A DNA stretch of 64,000 bases from Fibrella forsythiae (GTDB taxonomy: Bacteria; Bacteroidota; Bacteroidia; Cytophagales; Spirosomataceae): positions 1,054,001 through 1,118,000 of the forward strand of contig NZ_JAFMYW010000001.1 in NCBI RefSeq assembly GCF_017353175.1. Reading direction: 5' to 3'. Of this stretch, positions 18,801 through 26,850 are shown one piece after another. Below the pieces are notes generated by a model. It was not told where the DNA came from. It did no database searches and was given only the letters and a program-made list of their open reading frames with translations. The first letter of the stretch is position 1. Each line of letters opens with the position of its first letter. A program made the translations under genes and the position numbers.

Positions 18801-19309
18801 AAAACGGAGGTTTTTTGCCCGCCTTGAACCTGCACCGACGAATACACGACCTTCTGCATCGAGCGTTCGGGGGTGATCCACGGTCCGCCTGCCAGCGCGA
18901 AGCCATCGCTGACGTGCATACCCATTTCCAGACTAAGCCGTTTGGCTTCCTGCATCGAAAAGCGCACCATTTCCCACCAGCGCGGACTCAGTTGTTCGGT
19001 GGCGGGCGTCATCAGCGGTGGGTTCGTCACGCCCTTGATCGGCATCAGGTAGGCCCCGCCAATGCCCGCCGCCTTCATCGCTTCCAGATCAGCCGTAATG
19101 CCTTCTTTCGACACTGCGCCCTGCATCCAGTACCAGAACACCCACGGTTTGGCGCTCTGGAGGGCGGCATTCTTCTGTGCTGCCGACACACCGGGCCGGG
19201 CAAGCAACTGAGCTAATCCCCCGGCCGATTGGGCCATTAGTTTTTCCCCCGCCAGCAGGAGGAGGATTAGTAGGCAACGATGACGACGCACGGATGTTCG
19301 GTTAGGCAT
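15845..19309 (-). CDS. GH106 alpha-L-rhamnosidase
   Basis: The 1154-residue exported protein has a signal peptide ending AGEKLMAQ. It has the GH106 N-terminal signature PWVFWYWMQGAVSKEGITAD with GIGGAYLMPIKG and SDGFALAGGPW. The middle holds a barrel with FHVDSWECGSQNW and the C-terminus a beta-sandwich (WLELGQLANIADVKVNG, GENTLTIEVSNTWANRL). GH106 enzymes remove terminal alpha-L-rhamnose from pectic side chains or glycans, with calcium at the active site. It is the last gene of the long minus-strand run, 69 bases after the GH2 gene. With two GH78 genes upstream it makes rhamnose the dominant target sugar of the island. Confidence 0.9.
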   Translation of the reverse strand: MPNRTSVRRHRCLLILLLLAGEKLMAQSAGGLAQLLARPGVSAAQKNAALQSAKPWVFWYWMQGAVSKEGITADLEAMKAAGIGGAYLMPIKGVTNPPLMTPATEQLSPRWWEMVRFSMQEAKRLSLEMGMHVSDGFALAGGPWITPERSMQKVVYSSVQVQGGQKTSVLIPQPQTNEGYYKDIRVLAFPTVTPANLAVPKITSSRPGIHPQFLVSRGSKESFRSDTTCWIQYAYEQPFTCRSILIRTGGNNYQAHRLKIDVSDDGLIFRPAGRLVPPRHGWQDTDADVTHAIAPITARFFRFTYDKAGSEPGAEDLDAAKWKPSLRLVGLELSAESRINQFEGKTAAVWRVSERSTSGQLADSQCVTLASIIDLTDKLGNDGRLNWNVPAGNWTILRIGHTSTGQTNATGGAGKGLECDKFDPAAITLQFNSWFGETQRQIGPDLSKDVLKLFHVDSWECGSQNWSTGFADSFKKRRGYDLLPYLPVMAGIPVDSAERSEQVLYDIRRTVAELVVDTFYKTLADLARQHGVTFTAESVAPTMVSDGLAHYKLVDIPMGEFWLNSPTHDKPNDMLDAISAGHIYGKNIIQAEGFTTVRMAWNEHPGMLKTLQDRTYALGINKLVYHVFTHNPWLNRKPGMTLDGVGLYFQRDQTWWKPATAWVDYATRCQALLQLGRPVADIAVYSGDDIPRRSVLPDRLVTTLPGMFGKEVVEREARRLANVGEPLRQIPAGVSHSANMADPEQWINPLRGYAYDSFSADGLATATTKGGMVSFAPGTRYALLVLPQKHPLNTNNACMLPEMLAQFVKLVKEGATLLIGDKPVCSIGKGDSRPVKALAGELWDGPFEAVPGRGAVFQMKKLGKGRVVKTPFQAATLDELGVQVDVIVTEPTGTYAKDIAWTHRVDGQTDIYFVSNQQRTRRELTFSFRVNGKLPELYDAVTDDLLTARQWSSRAGRTQLSLRLEPNASLFVIFRKGVGQSIVSGKNWLEPTPVATLEGPWQVQFDPQFGGPEEPQAFAQLTDWSQHPDSSIRYYSGTAAYTKTISQLPGVDGEMQQRTWLELGQLANIADVKVNGISCGVVWTAPYRVELTNRLKRGENTLTIEVSNTWANRLIGDQAVPESKRITNTTAPFRLAGKPLEKAGLLGPVRVLVQ

Positions 19310-19378
19310 GGTTTTGATTCATAACTGTTCTTTTCTCGTTGCTGCCTGCCTGAAGTAAACAACAACAGCCGGGCAACG

Positions 19379-21799
19379 CTACCGGCTAACCACCTCAACA
19401 GTAGCGGCCTGTAACCCTTCTGATGTTGCGTTGATCGTGATCACACCCGGTTTGCCGGTTGTTTTGATGATTGCCAGACACTTGCCGTTATAGGCTTTCC
19501 TGTACGTTGCTTTAAACGGCTCCAGGCTGGCCTGGTAGCCATTATCGACGCCCGCCAGCGTGCCTTCGCCCCTGACCGTGAAGGTGATCAGATGATTGGC
19601 GCCAGGCACCAGATTACCCTGCTCGTCGAGCACGTTTACGGTAATGAACGACAGGTCTTTTCCGTCGGCCGCCAGCGTAGCACGGTCGGCAATCAGCTGA
19701 ATTTTGGCGGGTTTTCCGGCTGTGGTGATGGTTCGGGTCAAGCTGGTTTTACCCGCCTGACGAGAAATGGCAGTTAACGTACCTGGCTCGTAGGGCACCC
19801 GCCACATCACGTGCAGATCGTTGCCGGTTTTCCTGCGCACGCCCAACGATTTATTGTTCAGAAACAGCTCGACCTCATCGGCCTGACTGTAGTAGGCCCA
19901 CACATCCACGACTTTCTTCGGTGGCCAGTTCCAGTGCGGAAACAGGTGCAAGACCGGCTTGTCCGTCCATTCAGACTGGTACATATAATACACGTCTTTG
20001 GGGAAACCGGCCAGATCGAGAATGCCGAAATACGAACTACGGGCAGGCCACGGATACGGGTGCGGCTCACCCAGGTAATCGAAGCCCGTCCAGACGTACA
20101 TGCCGGCCATATGCGGCAGTTTTTTGATCACCTTCCAGGTTTGTTCGTGGGTTGACCCCCAGTAGGCGGCTTCGTTGTCGTAGGCGGAGGCTGTCCAGTC
20201 GGGGTTACCGTCGGTGAAGTTGGCCGGGCCGCCTTTTCCCCAGAGCCGAACCGAATCGGAGGGCATATCGTAATGGCCGCGCGTTTGCAATGACGACCCC
20301 GTTTCAGACGCGATAAAGGCCTGATTTGGAAACACCTTCGGGAGATCGGCGTAGGCTTCGTGCTTGTAATTGAAGCCCAGCAGATCGAGCGCACCAGACT
20401 GGTAGATGAAGTTTTTCTCCGGTACGTTCTCCGTCAGTGCCGACGTTACGGGGCGGCTTGTGTCCAGTTCCCTGACGATCTGGGCCAGCTCCCGTGCGAT
20501 CGTAAGCCCCGTAGAATCAAACTGTTCACGGATTTCGTTGCCGATACTCCACATAAAAATCGAGGGATGGTTGCGGTCGCGGCGAATCATGGCTTCGAGG
20601 TCGGCTTTGTGCCAGGCATCCCAGTTCAGGCCATAATCCTGTTTCGATTTCTTTTTCTTCCACATGTCGAAGGCCTCATCCATCACGATAAAGCCCATTT
20701 CGTCGCAGAGCGTGAGCAATTCCGGGGCGGGCGGGTTATGAGCCGTTCTGATGCCGTTACAGCCCATCGACTTCAGGAGTTCAAGCTGCCGCTGCATGGC
20801 ACGCCGGTTCACGGCCGCACCCAACGCCCCCAGATCGTGATGCAAACAGACGCCGAGGATCTTCATCGGTTTGCCGTTCATCGAAAAACCAGCAGCCGGG
20901 TCGAACGAAAACGAGCGGATGCCCAACGGCGTTTCGTAACTATCGAGCAGGCGATCCTGCCGATAAATTCTGGTAACGATTTTATACAGGTACGGCTGCT
21001 CAACCGACCAGAGAATGGGGGTGTAGATTTCCAGCTGCGGCGATACTGTTTTCAGGGTATCTCTCAACGATACGGCCGTCAGCGTGTAACTGGCAACGGG
21101 TGTACCCTGGGCGTTCAGCACATCCGTACCGATCTGCACAACCTGGTCTTTCCTGCCTGTTGCGTTGCGAACCGTGATCTTCAGGTTCAGCACAGCCATC
21201 TTCTCGCTGACCGTTGGCGTTGTCACGAACGTACCCCATTCATCAACGGCAATGGCCGACGTAATGACCAGCCGAACATTCCGATAAATGCCCGATCCGG
21301 TGTACCAGCGGGAGTTGGGTTGCGCGGCATTGTCAACGCGCACGGCGATGGTGTTTTTTCCGGCACCAGCTTTCAGGTGCTTACTGAGGTCGTACCGGAA
21401 CGAGCTGTAGCCGTATGGGCGGCTGCCCAGGTACGTTCCGTTGATCCATACTTGGCTGTTGCGGTATACCCCATCGAATTCGATGTACACGTTTTTGCCT
21501 TTCGACGAGGCCGGTACGACAAACGTTTTCCGGTACCACCCGATTCCGGTTGGCAGTGCCCCTGCCTGGGTAGTACTGAGGTTATGCTCACTGAACTGCC
21601 CTTCGATGCTCCAGTCGTGGGGCAGGGTCAGCGTTCGCCAGGTATCATCCGGGAAGGCAGGGTTTTTGGCGTTGGCATCGTCGCCCGGCAGAAAACGCCA
21701 ACCGTCATTGAAATCGAGTACGGTTCGGGGTCCGTTTTGAGCCAGCACGGCCGTTGACAACGTACCCAGCCACAGCCAGCAGAGGAACAACTTTTTCAT
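19379..21799 (-). CDS. GH2 beta-galactosidase-type glycosidase
   Basis: The 806-residue protein has a signal peptide ending STAVLAQ. The GH2 domains follow in order: sugar-binding sandwich (PHDWSIEGQF, GVYRNSQVWING), immunoglobulin-like domain and TIM barrel. The acid/base is Glu422 in SIGNEIREQ and the nucleophile is Glu499 in ASETGSS. The C-terminal part has the DUF4982-like and invasin-like segments usual in Bacteroidota GH2 enzymes (DKPVLHLFPHWNWP, ISRQAGKTSL). It acts in the periplasm or at the surface, most likely on beta-galactose of pectic galactan or rhamnogalacturonan side chains; beta-glucuronidase activity is an alternative. It starts 3 bases after the stop of the propeller gene upstream. 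Confidence 0.9.
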   Translation of the reverse strand: MKKLFLCWLWLGTLSTAVLAQNGPRTVLDFNDGWRFLPGDDANAKNPAFPDDTWRTLTLPHDWSIEGQFSEHNLSTTQAGALPTGIGWYRKTFVVPASSKGKNVYIEFDGVYRNSQVWINGTYLGSRPYGYSSFRYDLSKHLKAGAGKNTIAVRVDNAAQPNSRWYTGSGIYRNVRLVITSAIAVDEWGTFVTTPTVSEKMAVLNLKITVRNATGRKDQVVQIGTDVLNAQGTPVASYTLTAVSLRDTLKTVSPQLEIYTPILWSVEQPYLYKIVTRIYRQDRLLDSYETPLGIRSFSFDPAAGFSMNGKPMKILGVCLHHDLGALGAAVNRRAMQRQLELLKSMGCNGIRTAHNPPAPELLTLCDEMGFIVMDEAFDMWKKKKSKQDYGLNWDAWHKADLEAMIRRDRNHPSIFMWSIGNEIREQFDSTGLTIARELAQIVRELDTSRPVTSALTENVPEKNFIYQSGALDLLGFNYKHEAYADLPKVFPNQAFIASETGSSLQTRGHYDMPSDSVRLWGKGGPANFTDGNPDWTASAYDNEAAYWGSTHEQTWKVIKKLPHMAGMYVWTGFDYLGEPHPYPWPARSSYFGILDLAGFPKDVYYMYQSEWTDKPVLHLFPHWNWPPKKVVDVWAYYSQADEVELFLNNKSLGVRRKTGNDLHVMWRVPYEPGTLTAISRQAGKTSLTRTITTAGKPAKIQLIADRATLAADGKDLSFITVNVLDEQGNLVPGANHLITFTVRGEGTLAGVDNGYQASLEPFKATYRKAYNGKCLAIIKTTGKPGVITINATSEGLQAATVEVVSR

Positions 21800-21802
21800 C
21801 GG

Positions 21803-22915
21803 CTACTTTTTATTGATGATGATAAACTGCTTCCCACTCTTGCCCAGGTCGGCAGACGTGGCCACGGCAATGCCCCGCTGATCCTGCTTGTTCACGGCGC
21901 AATAGAAATGATAAACAAGGCCTTTGTGCTTCACAACGAACGACTTATGTGCATACAGCTCATCATACGGTTCCGATGGCTCCACCAGATTCACGCCGGT
22001 CCAGTCGGTCCAGTTTACGAGATCAGTTGAGGCAGCAAACCGGTTGAATGCCCCTTCCCGGTCCTGCCAGAATGCCCCGAAGTAGAACATGACCCAAAGG
22101 CCGTCTATTTGCTGAAGCACGGCATCGCCGGTAATGCCAGCCGGGTGCATCAGCACGGGTTCTTTATTGAAGCGCTGCCAGTTCAGCATATCGTCGGACA
22201 CGGCCATACCGATGCGCTCAAACCAGCGCGTTTTGTTCACGCCAGTGGTATCGCCATTGGCATTGTAATACATCACAAACGGATGGCCCGTCAGCCGTTG
22301 CTGGTCCTGGATAACAGTACTTTTGAACAGTTTCCGGTTCTCCCACCAGCGAACGTCAGCATCGTTTGCCGTAAGCACCGGAGTTGGTTTACACTGCCAT
22401 TCATGAGCAGTTGCCGGGTTCTTCGCGGTATACGCCACCCCAATCGACAGATCGCCCGCTTCGTAGCCGCGGGCTGCCCCGCCAATGTAGGTCATCCAGT
22501 AATTGTCCCGGTATTTCTTAAGGCGGTAGCTGCCGCCCCACCGGGTATCCTGCAACACGTTGTAGCCCGCTTTCTGATGGGCATCCCACTGCCTGCTTGT
22601 GGTATCAGCGAACGACAGTTGCCGCCCCAGGTTCTGCCAATGCAGCAGATCCTTACTCGTTGCCAGCCAGGTCTCATAACCGCGCCCGTTGTAGATCAGG
22701 TACGTCATATACCAGCTCCGGCCCTTCCTGAACACCGTCGGGCAGTCCATTTTCTGCGAATTGTCGGCGGGCGTGAGCACCAGTCCGTACTTGTAGGGTG
22801 TTTTTACGGCCTCGTAGATACGCTGCATCTGTGCCTCGGAAACACGGAGCGATTGGGCAAAGAATGGCGTCGATACAAGGCAAAAGAGTATAACTCGGAT
22901 AATCGGACAGGTCAT
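21803..22915 (-). CDS. Exported five-bladed beta-propeller glycosidase, GH43/GH117/GH130-like
   Basis: The product (370 residues) begins with the signal peptide MTCPIIRVILFCLVSTPFFAQ; the ATG ending at 22915 is preferred over an upstream TTG at 22933. The body shows the repeated propeller strands of the GH43/GH32/GH117/GH130 clans: MDCPTVFRKGRSWYMTYL, ATSKDLLHWQN, VSDDMLNWQRF, TDLVNWTDW. An acidic residue early in the first blade (DCPTV) and a second near GDAVLQQIDG could be catalytic. The family cannot be fixed by eye, so the linkage is unknown; arabinofuranoside or galactoside side-chain removal is plausible given the neighbours. A 173-base gap separates it from the GH78 gene upstream, the widest in this run. 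Confidence 0.7.
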   Translation of the reverse strand: MTCPIIRVILFCLVSTPFFAQSLRVSEAQMQRIYEAVKTPYKYGLVLTPADNSQKMDCPTVFRKGRSWYMTYLIYNGRGYETWLATSKDLLHWQNLGRQLSFADTTSRQWDAHQKAGYNVLQDTRWGGSYRLKKYRDNYWMTYIGGAARGYEAGDLSIGVAYTAKNPATAHEWQCKPTPVLTANDADVRWWENRKLFKSTVIQDQQRLTGHPFVMYYNANGDTTGVNKTRWFERIGMAVSDDMLNWQRFNKEPVLMHPAGITGDAVLQQIDGLWVMFYFGAFWQDREGAFNRFAASTDLVNWTDWTGVNLVEPSEPYDELYAHKSFVVKHKGLVYHFYCAVNKQDQRGIAVATSADLGKSGKQFIIINKK

Positions 22916-23088
22916 TGGCAGGATCGATTTCAATAACTGACTGCTCAGCGTCCAAATCTATCCCGGATAAACGCTATCGCTGTCCACAATTTTCCCAAAT
23001 GACTATAGCATGTTAGCGTGGTGGTGATTGGCTGATGGCGTGCGCGGCAATCCTACGGCGCGTCAGCAACTCAACCCACGCCACACCT

Positions 23089-25863
23089 CTACCCTTTCAC
23101 CCGAAACCGATACGTACCTGAGCCAACGATGATTCGGGCTCTGTCTTTATCGAAACCAGCCAGCCGCACTGCCTTGCTATTGGCGATCGGCGCATTGCTT
23201 TCGGTGATCTGCCCGGCGCTTATGGCAGGCAGATAAATGGTCGATGTAGTGTTGGGCGGAATCTGAACGGTCAGGTCAAAGTTGGTGCCTGTCTTCGTCC
23301 ATTCGCTGGTAATCAGACCATAAGGCGAGTTGTAGGTGGCTTTCGTATGGGTCACATCGCCAACCGGCTGCGGGTAGATCACGCTGTTGCGGAACGCCAC
23401 CGACGTCTCTTCCTGCTTAATACCGGCTAGTCCGGCGTACAGCCATTCCATCAGGTGGCCCAGCATAAAATGATTGTTCGACACGGTGGGTAGTGCCTGC
23501 CACGATTCGGTCAGAGCGGTTGCCCCTTGCGCCAGTTGATAGCCATAACCAGGTACGTCGGCGCGGCTGTTCATATCGAAAATAACGTCTGACCGACCGG
23601 CCGCTTCCAGCGCCCGCAGCAGGTACCGGTAACCAATATCACCCGCCGTCAGGCTGTTGTTCCGGCGTCGAATATCCTGCACGATGTTCCCGACAACCGC
23701 CTCGCGAAATGGCTCGTCAACCAGGTTCATGTAGAGCGCCATGGCGTTGGCCGTCTGGCTATTTGTGGCGTATTGCTTTGTTTCCCTGTTGAAAAACGAC
23801 TGGTTAAACGCGATTCTGACCTGTTTGGCCAGCTCACTGTACCGGTCGGCGTCAGCGGGCTTATTCAGCATCCGGGCAATCTGCGCCATGATCGTCAGAT
23901 CGTAATAGTAGATGGCGGTACCGGTCACGCCCATCGGTGTTTGCTGCGATACACCCGGCGGTTTCGGGCCGAGATCGTACCAGTCGCCCAGGCCTTGCGC
24001 CAGGATATGGTTACTGGCCTTCGTACCCAGATAGGTCAGGTAGCGCTGCATCATAGGGTAGCTGTCGGCCAGTTCTGCTTTTTCGCCGTACCACTGGTAG
24101 AGGTACCAGGGCACAATGATGGCGCTACTCCCCCACTCCGGCGAGTCGCGAAAAATACCATTGCCATAATCGAATTTCACGTATTCGGGCGCGATTTCGG
24201 GAATCAATCCGTCGGGGAGCTGTGAGTCTTTCATATCCTGAATCTCTTTTTTCAGCAAACTGGCGATGTCGTACTGGTAGCGTACCGAACTGCCCATCAG
24301 GTGCAGCTCTTCCAGCCAGCCTAGTTTTTCGCGGTGCGGACAATCGGTGAAGACGCTGGCCATATTGCTTTTTACACCCCAGTCGATCAGCGTATTGGCC
24401 CTGTTGAACAGTTCATTCGAGCAGGTGAACGTACCTGCGCTGGCGGCGGCATTGCGCGTGTGCAACCCAACCAGTTCACTCAGTTCAGGGCGGTTTCGTG
24501 GATTCTGCTCTCCCTTCGGCACTCCGCCTTTCAGTTGCAGGTACCGAAATCCGTAATAGGTAAAGCGGGGTTGCCAGGTTTCAGGTACGTTGCCTTTCAG
24601 GATGTATTCGAAATAGTACGGGCTACCCGACGCTTTCTGATTAACTGCCCCGTCTGCTTTCAACAACTCTGCCGGATACACCCGGATGGTATCGCCCCGT
24701 TTTCCCTGAACCGTCAACCGGATAATGCCCGACGCGTTTTGCCCCAGATCATATACCCAGTCGCCCGAATCGAGCCGTTTTTTGCTCACTGCCGAAAAGG
24801 TGTCGAATACCTTTATTGGTTCCTGAGTTTGGGCCCCCAATCGGGGCGGGCCATCAACAACCATCGCCGTTCGCCAGGTGGCATCCTCAAAAGCAGGACT
24901 GTCCCAACCCGATTGTTCGAGCGTGGCATTGTAGTTTTCGCCGCCATAAATGCTGGAAAACGTAATCGGCGATGGGGCCGTTTTCCACGAATCGTCACTG
25001 AGAATGGTATACGCCGATCCGTCTGCATAGTTGATCAGGAGCTGGCAGATCAGCTTCGGATAGCCAAACATGACCTTCAACTTCCGAAAACGATCTTTAA
25101 CTGGCGGCACGTAGTAAAACCCGTTTCCAAGCATCACGCCCAGGGCATTTTCGCCCAACTTCACTCTGCCAGTCAGATCGAACGCGACATATTGGGCCTG
25201 TTTGTCATATTTGGTCCAGCCGGGGTCCAGAAAATGGTCACCGATTTTCTGGCCATTCAGGTGCGCATCGAACTGACCCAGCCCGGCAATAAACAGGGTG
25301 ACTTGTCTAACAGGTTTAGTTACCCTGAAGCTTTTACGAAGCAGCGGCAGCACGTTTCCACCCTGCACAACGTCCTTCTTCCCGTCGGTTGGCAGCCCGT
25401 CGACGAGCGAATCGGGCAATCTGTCGAAACCAATCCAGGCTGCGCCTTTCCAGTCGGCTCTGGTCAGCAGGCCCATCTGCCAGGAGGCTACTTCGCTCCA
25501 GGGCGACTCGGCACCGTGATTATCCCAGACCTTGATTTTCCAGTAATACACCTTTGCCGATTCCAGTGCCTTCCCTCCGTAGCTTACCTGGATCGATGTT
25601 TCAACCATGACCTTGCCCGAATCCCAAACGTTTCCCCCCTGCTGACTCAATGCTGCCGGCGAATCGGCTATCAGGATGCGGTACGCTTTCTGTAGCGTAT
25701 TGCGCGTGGTGGAGCCAAGCTGCCAGCTAAAGACCGGCTTCGCTGTCTGCACCCCAACCGGATTGGCACGGTACTCGCAGCGTAACCTGGTCACGCTCAC
25801 CGACTGGGAAAAAGCAGAAGCAGAGAGCAGGAGTAACAGAAAAATGAAAGTAAGCTTCTTCAT
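23089..25863 (-). CDS. GH78 alpha-L-rhamnosidase (first copy)
   Basis: The 924-residue protein has a signal peptide ending SASAFSQ. The GH78 order follows: N-terminal sandwich (LRCEYRANPVGVQTAKPVFSW), a second sandwich with AGLGQFDAHLNGQKIGD, and the alpha/alpha barrel. Its catalytic region reads FTDCPHREKLGWLEELHLMG, and a C-terminal sandwich follows. The acidic residues around DCPHRE and WLEE are those expected for the inverting mechanism. It releases alpha-L-rhamnose in the periplasm. It lies 8 bases upstream of nothing else enzymatic but directly follows the TIM-barrel isomerase gene, and it shares clear but distant similarity with the second GH78 at 36153-38912. Confidence 0.93.
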   Translation of the reverse strand: MKKLTFIFLLLLLSASAFSQSVSVTRLRCEYRANPVGVQTAKPVFSWQLGSTTRNTLQKAYRILIADSPAALSQQGGNVWDSGKVMVETSIQVSYGGKALESAKVYYWKIKVWDNHGAESPWSEVASWQMGLLTRADWKGAAWIGFDRLPDSLVDGLPTDGKKDVVQGGNVLPLLRKSFRVTKPVRQVTLFIAGLGQFDAHLNGQKIGDHFLDPGWTKYDKQAQYVAFDLTGRVKLGENALGVMLGNGFYYVPPVKDRFRKLKVMFGYPKLICQLLINYADGSAYTILSDDSWKTAPSPITFSSIYGGENYNATLEQSGWDSPAFEDATWRTAMVVDGPPRLGAQTQEPIKVFDTFSAVSKKRLDSGDWVYDLGQNASGIIRLTVQGKRGDTIRVYPAELLKADGAVNQKASGSPYYFEYILKGNVPETWQPRFTYYGFRYLQLKGGVPKGEQNPRNRPELSELVGLHTRNAAASAGTFTCSNELFNRANTLIDWGVKSNMASVFTDCPHREKLGWLEELHLMGSSVRYQYDIASLLKKEIQDMKDSQLPDGLIPEIAPEYVKFDYGNGIFRDSPEWGSSAIIVPWYLYQWYGEKAELADSYPMMQRYLTYLGTKASNHILAQGLGDWYDLGPKPPGVSQQTPMGVTGTAIYYYDLTIMAQIARMLNKPADADRYSELAKQVRIAFNQSFFNRETKQYATNSQTANAMALYMNLVDEPFREAVVGNIVQDIRRRNNSLTAGDIGYRYLLRALEAAGRSDVIFDMNSRADVPGYGYQLAQGATALTESWQALPTVSNNHFMLGHLMEWLYAGLAGIKQEETSVAFRNSVIYPQPVGDVTHTKATYNSPYGLITSEWTKTGTNFDLTVQIPPNTTSTIYLPAISAGQITESNAPIANSKAVRLAGFDKDRARIIVGSGTYRFRVKG

Positions 25864-25871
25864 GAATGCGT

Positions 25872-26768
25872 TTAACCAGCCTGAAAGATGGATTTCAGGT
25901 ACGTTGTATTGGCACTAAAATTCTTTTTCACATTTCGCGGGTCGGCAGCATCGCGGGAGCGTTCGATGACCAGCCAGCCAGACCAGCGCATGGCATCCAG
26001 CGTTTGCTTTACCTGCTTCATATCCAGACGCGTATTATGCTGGAGCCAGACGCCATCTTCGTCGGTGCAGTGGATCTGACAGATGCGCTTCCGGCCCAGG
26101 ATGCGCAGTTCCTCGTGCAGGTCGCGGCCAGCCTTCAGCGGATTCGAGAAGTTGACGTAACTCTGAATGTGCGTCGAGCCGATTTCGTCCAGCAAGGCAA
26201 CTTCGCCGCGTGCGTCCAGCGACGTTTCAATGCCGACAATCACGCCTGCTTTTCTGGCCAGTTTGCCCACCTCTTTCAGCCGTTCTACAATGGCCGGGCG
26301 CAATTCTGGATTCTTGACCAGATCACCCTGAACGCCCAGCGGCAGAAAGGCCACCTTCACGTTCATGGCGTTCATCGTATCGAAACAGTCCTGAACCATA
26401 CGCAGGTACGTTGGTCGGGTAGCGAATGACTGGGCATAGAAACCGGTCATGGCCAGCGAGCAGATGGTAAGATTCAACTCCTTTGCCTTGTCCAGAAACT
26501 GCTGTCGGATGGCCGGATCGGCCAGTTGATTATCGAACGTCTCTCGCTGACCCAAACTGCCCATATCGACTTCCAGTCCGTCAGCCCCGATTTCTTTCGT
26601 CAGTTGAAACGCGCCCAGCTTTTGCCGCTTCAGGATCATCAGGTCTACCACGGCGATCTTGTACGATTGCTCGGCGCACGGGTTTACCAGCGATGTTGCT
26701 TCCGGCAGAATGAGCCCGGTGGTGAGCAACGTGCTGGCTTTAAGGAAGTGTCGGCGGGTATGGGGCAT
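25872..26768 (-). CDS. Sugar phosphate isomerase/epimerase-like TIM barrel with Tat signal
   Basis: The product (298 residues) starts with a twin-arginine signal, PHTRRHFLKASTLLTTGLIL, and continues as a xylose-isomerase-like TIM barrel (IGADGLEVDMG, LGQRETFDNQL, VGIETSLDARGEV, ICQIHCTDEDG). I set the start at the ATG ending at 26768; a GTG at 26807 would add 13 residues before the Tat motif. Members of this family isomerise or oxidise free sugars with a divalent metal. Export by Tat places it, folded with cofactor, in the periplasm. It ends 8 bases before the GH78 gene and follows the symporter-esterase fusion. The substrate is unknown. Confidence 0.8.
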   Translation of the reverse strand: MPHTRRHFLKASTLLTTGLILPEATSLVNPCAEQSYKIAVVDLMILKRQKLGAFQLTKEIGADGLEVDMGSLGQRETFDNQLADPAIRQQFLDKAKELNLTICSLAMTGFYAQSFATRPTYLRMVQDCFDTMNAMNVKVAFLPLGVQGDLVKNPELRPAIVERLKEVGKLARKAGVIVGIETSLDARGEVALLDEIGSTHIQSYVNFSNPLKAGRDLHEELRILGRKRICQIHCTDEDGVWLQHNTRLDMKQVKQTLDAMRWSGWLVIERSRDAADPRNVKKNFSANTTYLKSIFQAG

Positions 26769-26850
26769 TGGGAAAACTTGATTGTGTACTTGTTTGTCAT
26801 TTCTCACCGGTTGTCACATAGCGTGAAGCTTCATGCACTCACAACCCGTA

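Noticed and set aside
20360-21757. 465-codon plus-strand open frame opposite the GH2 gene
   Set aside because: Antisense shadow; the GH2 frame carries the full catalytic motifs and signal peptide, while this frame shows no domain.
24334-25695. 453-codon plus-strand open frame opposite the first GH78
   Set aside because: Shadow of the rhamnosidase gene with no signal, motif or start context.
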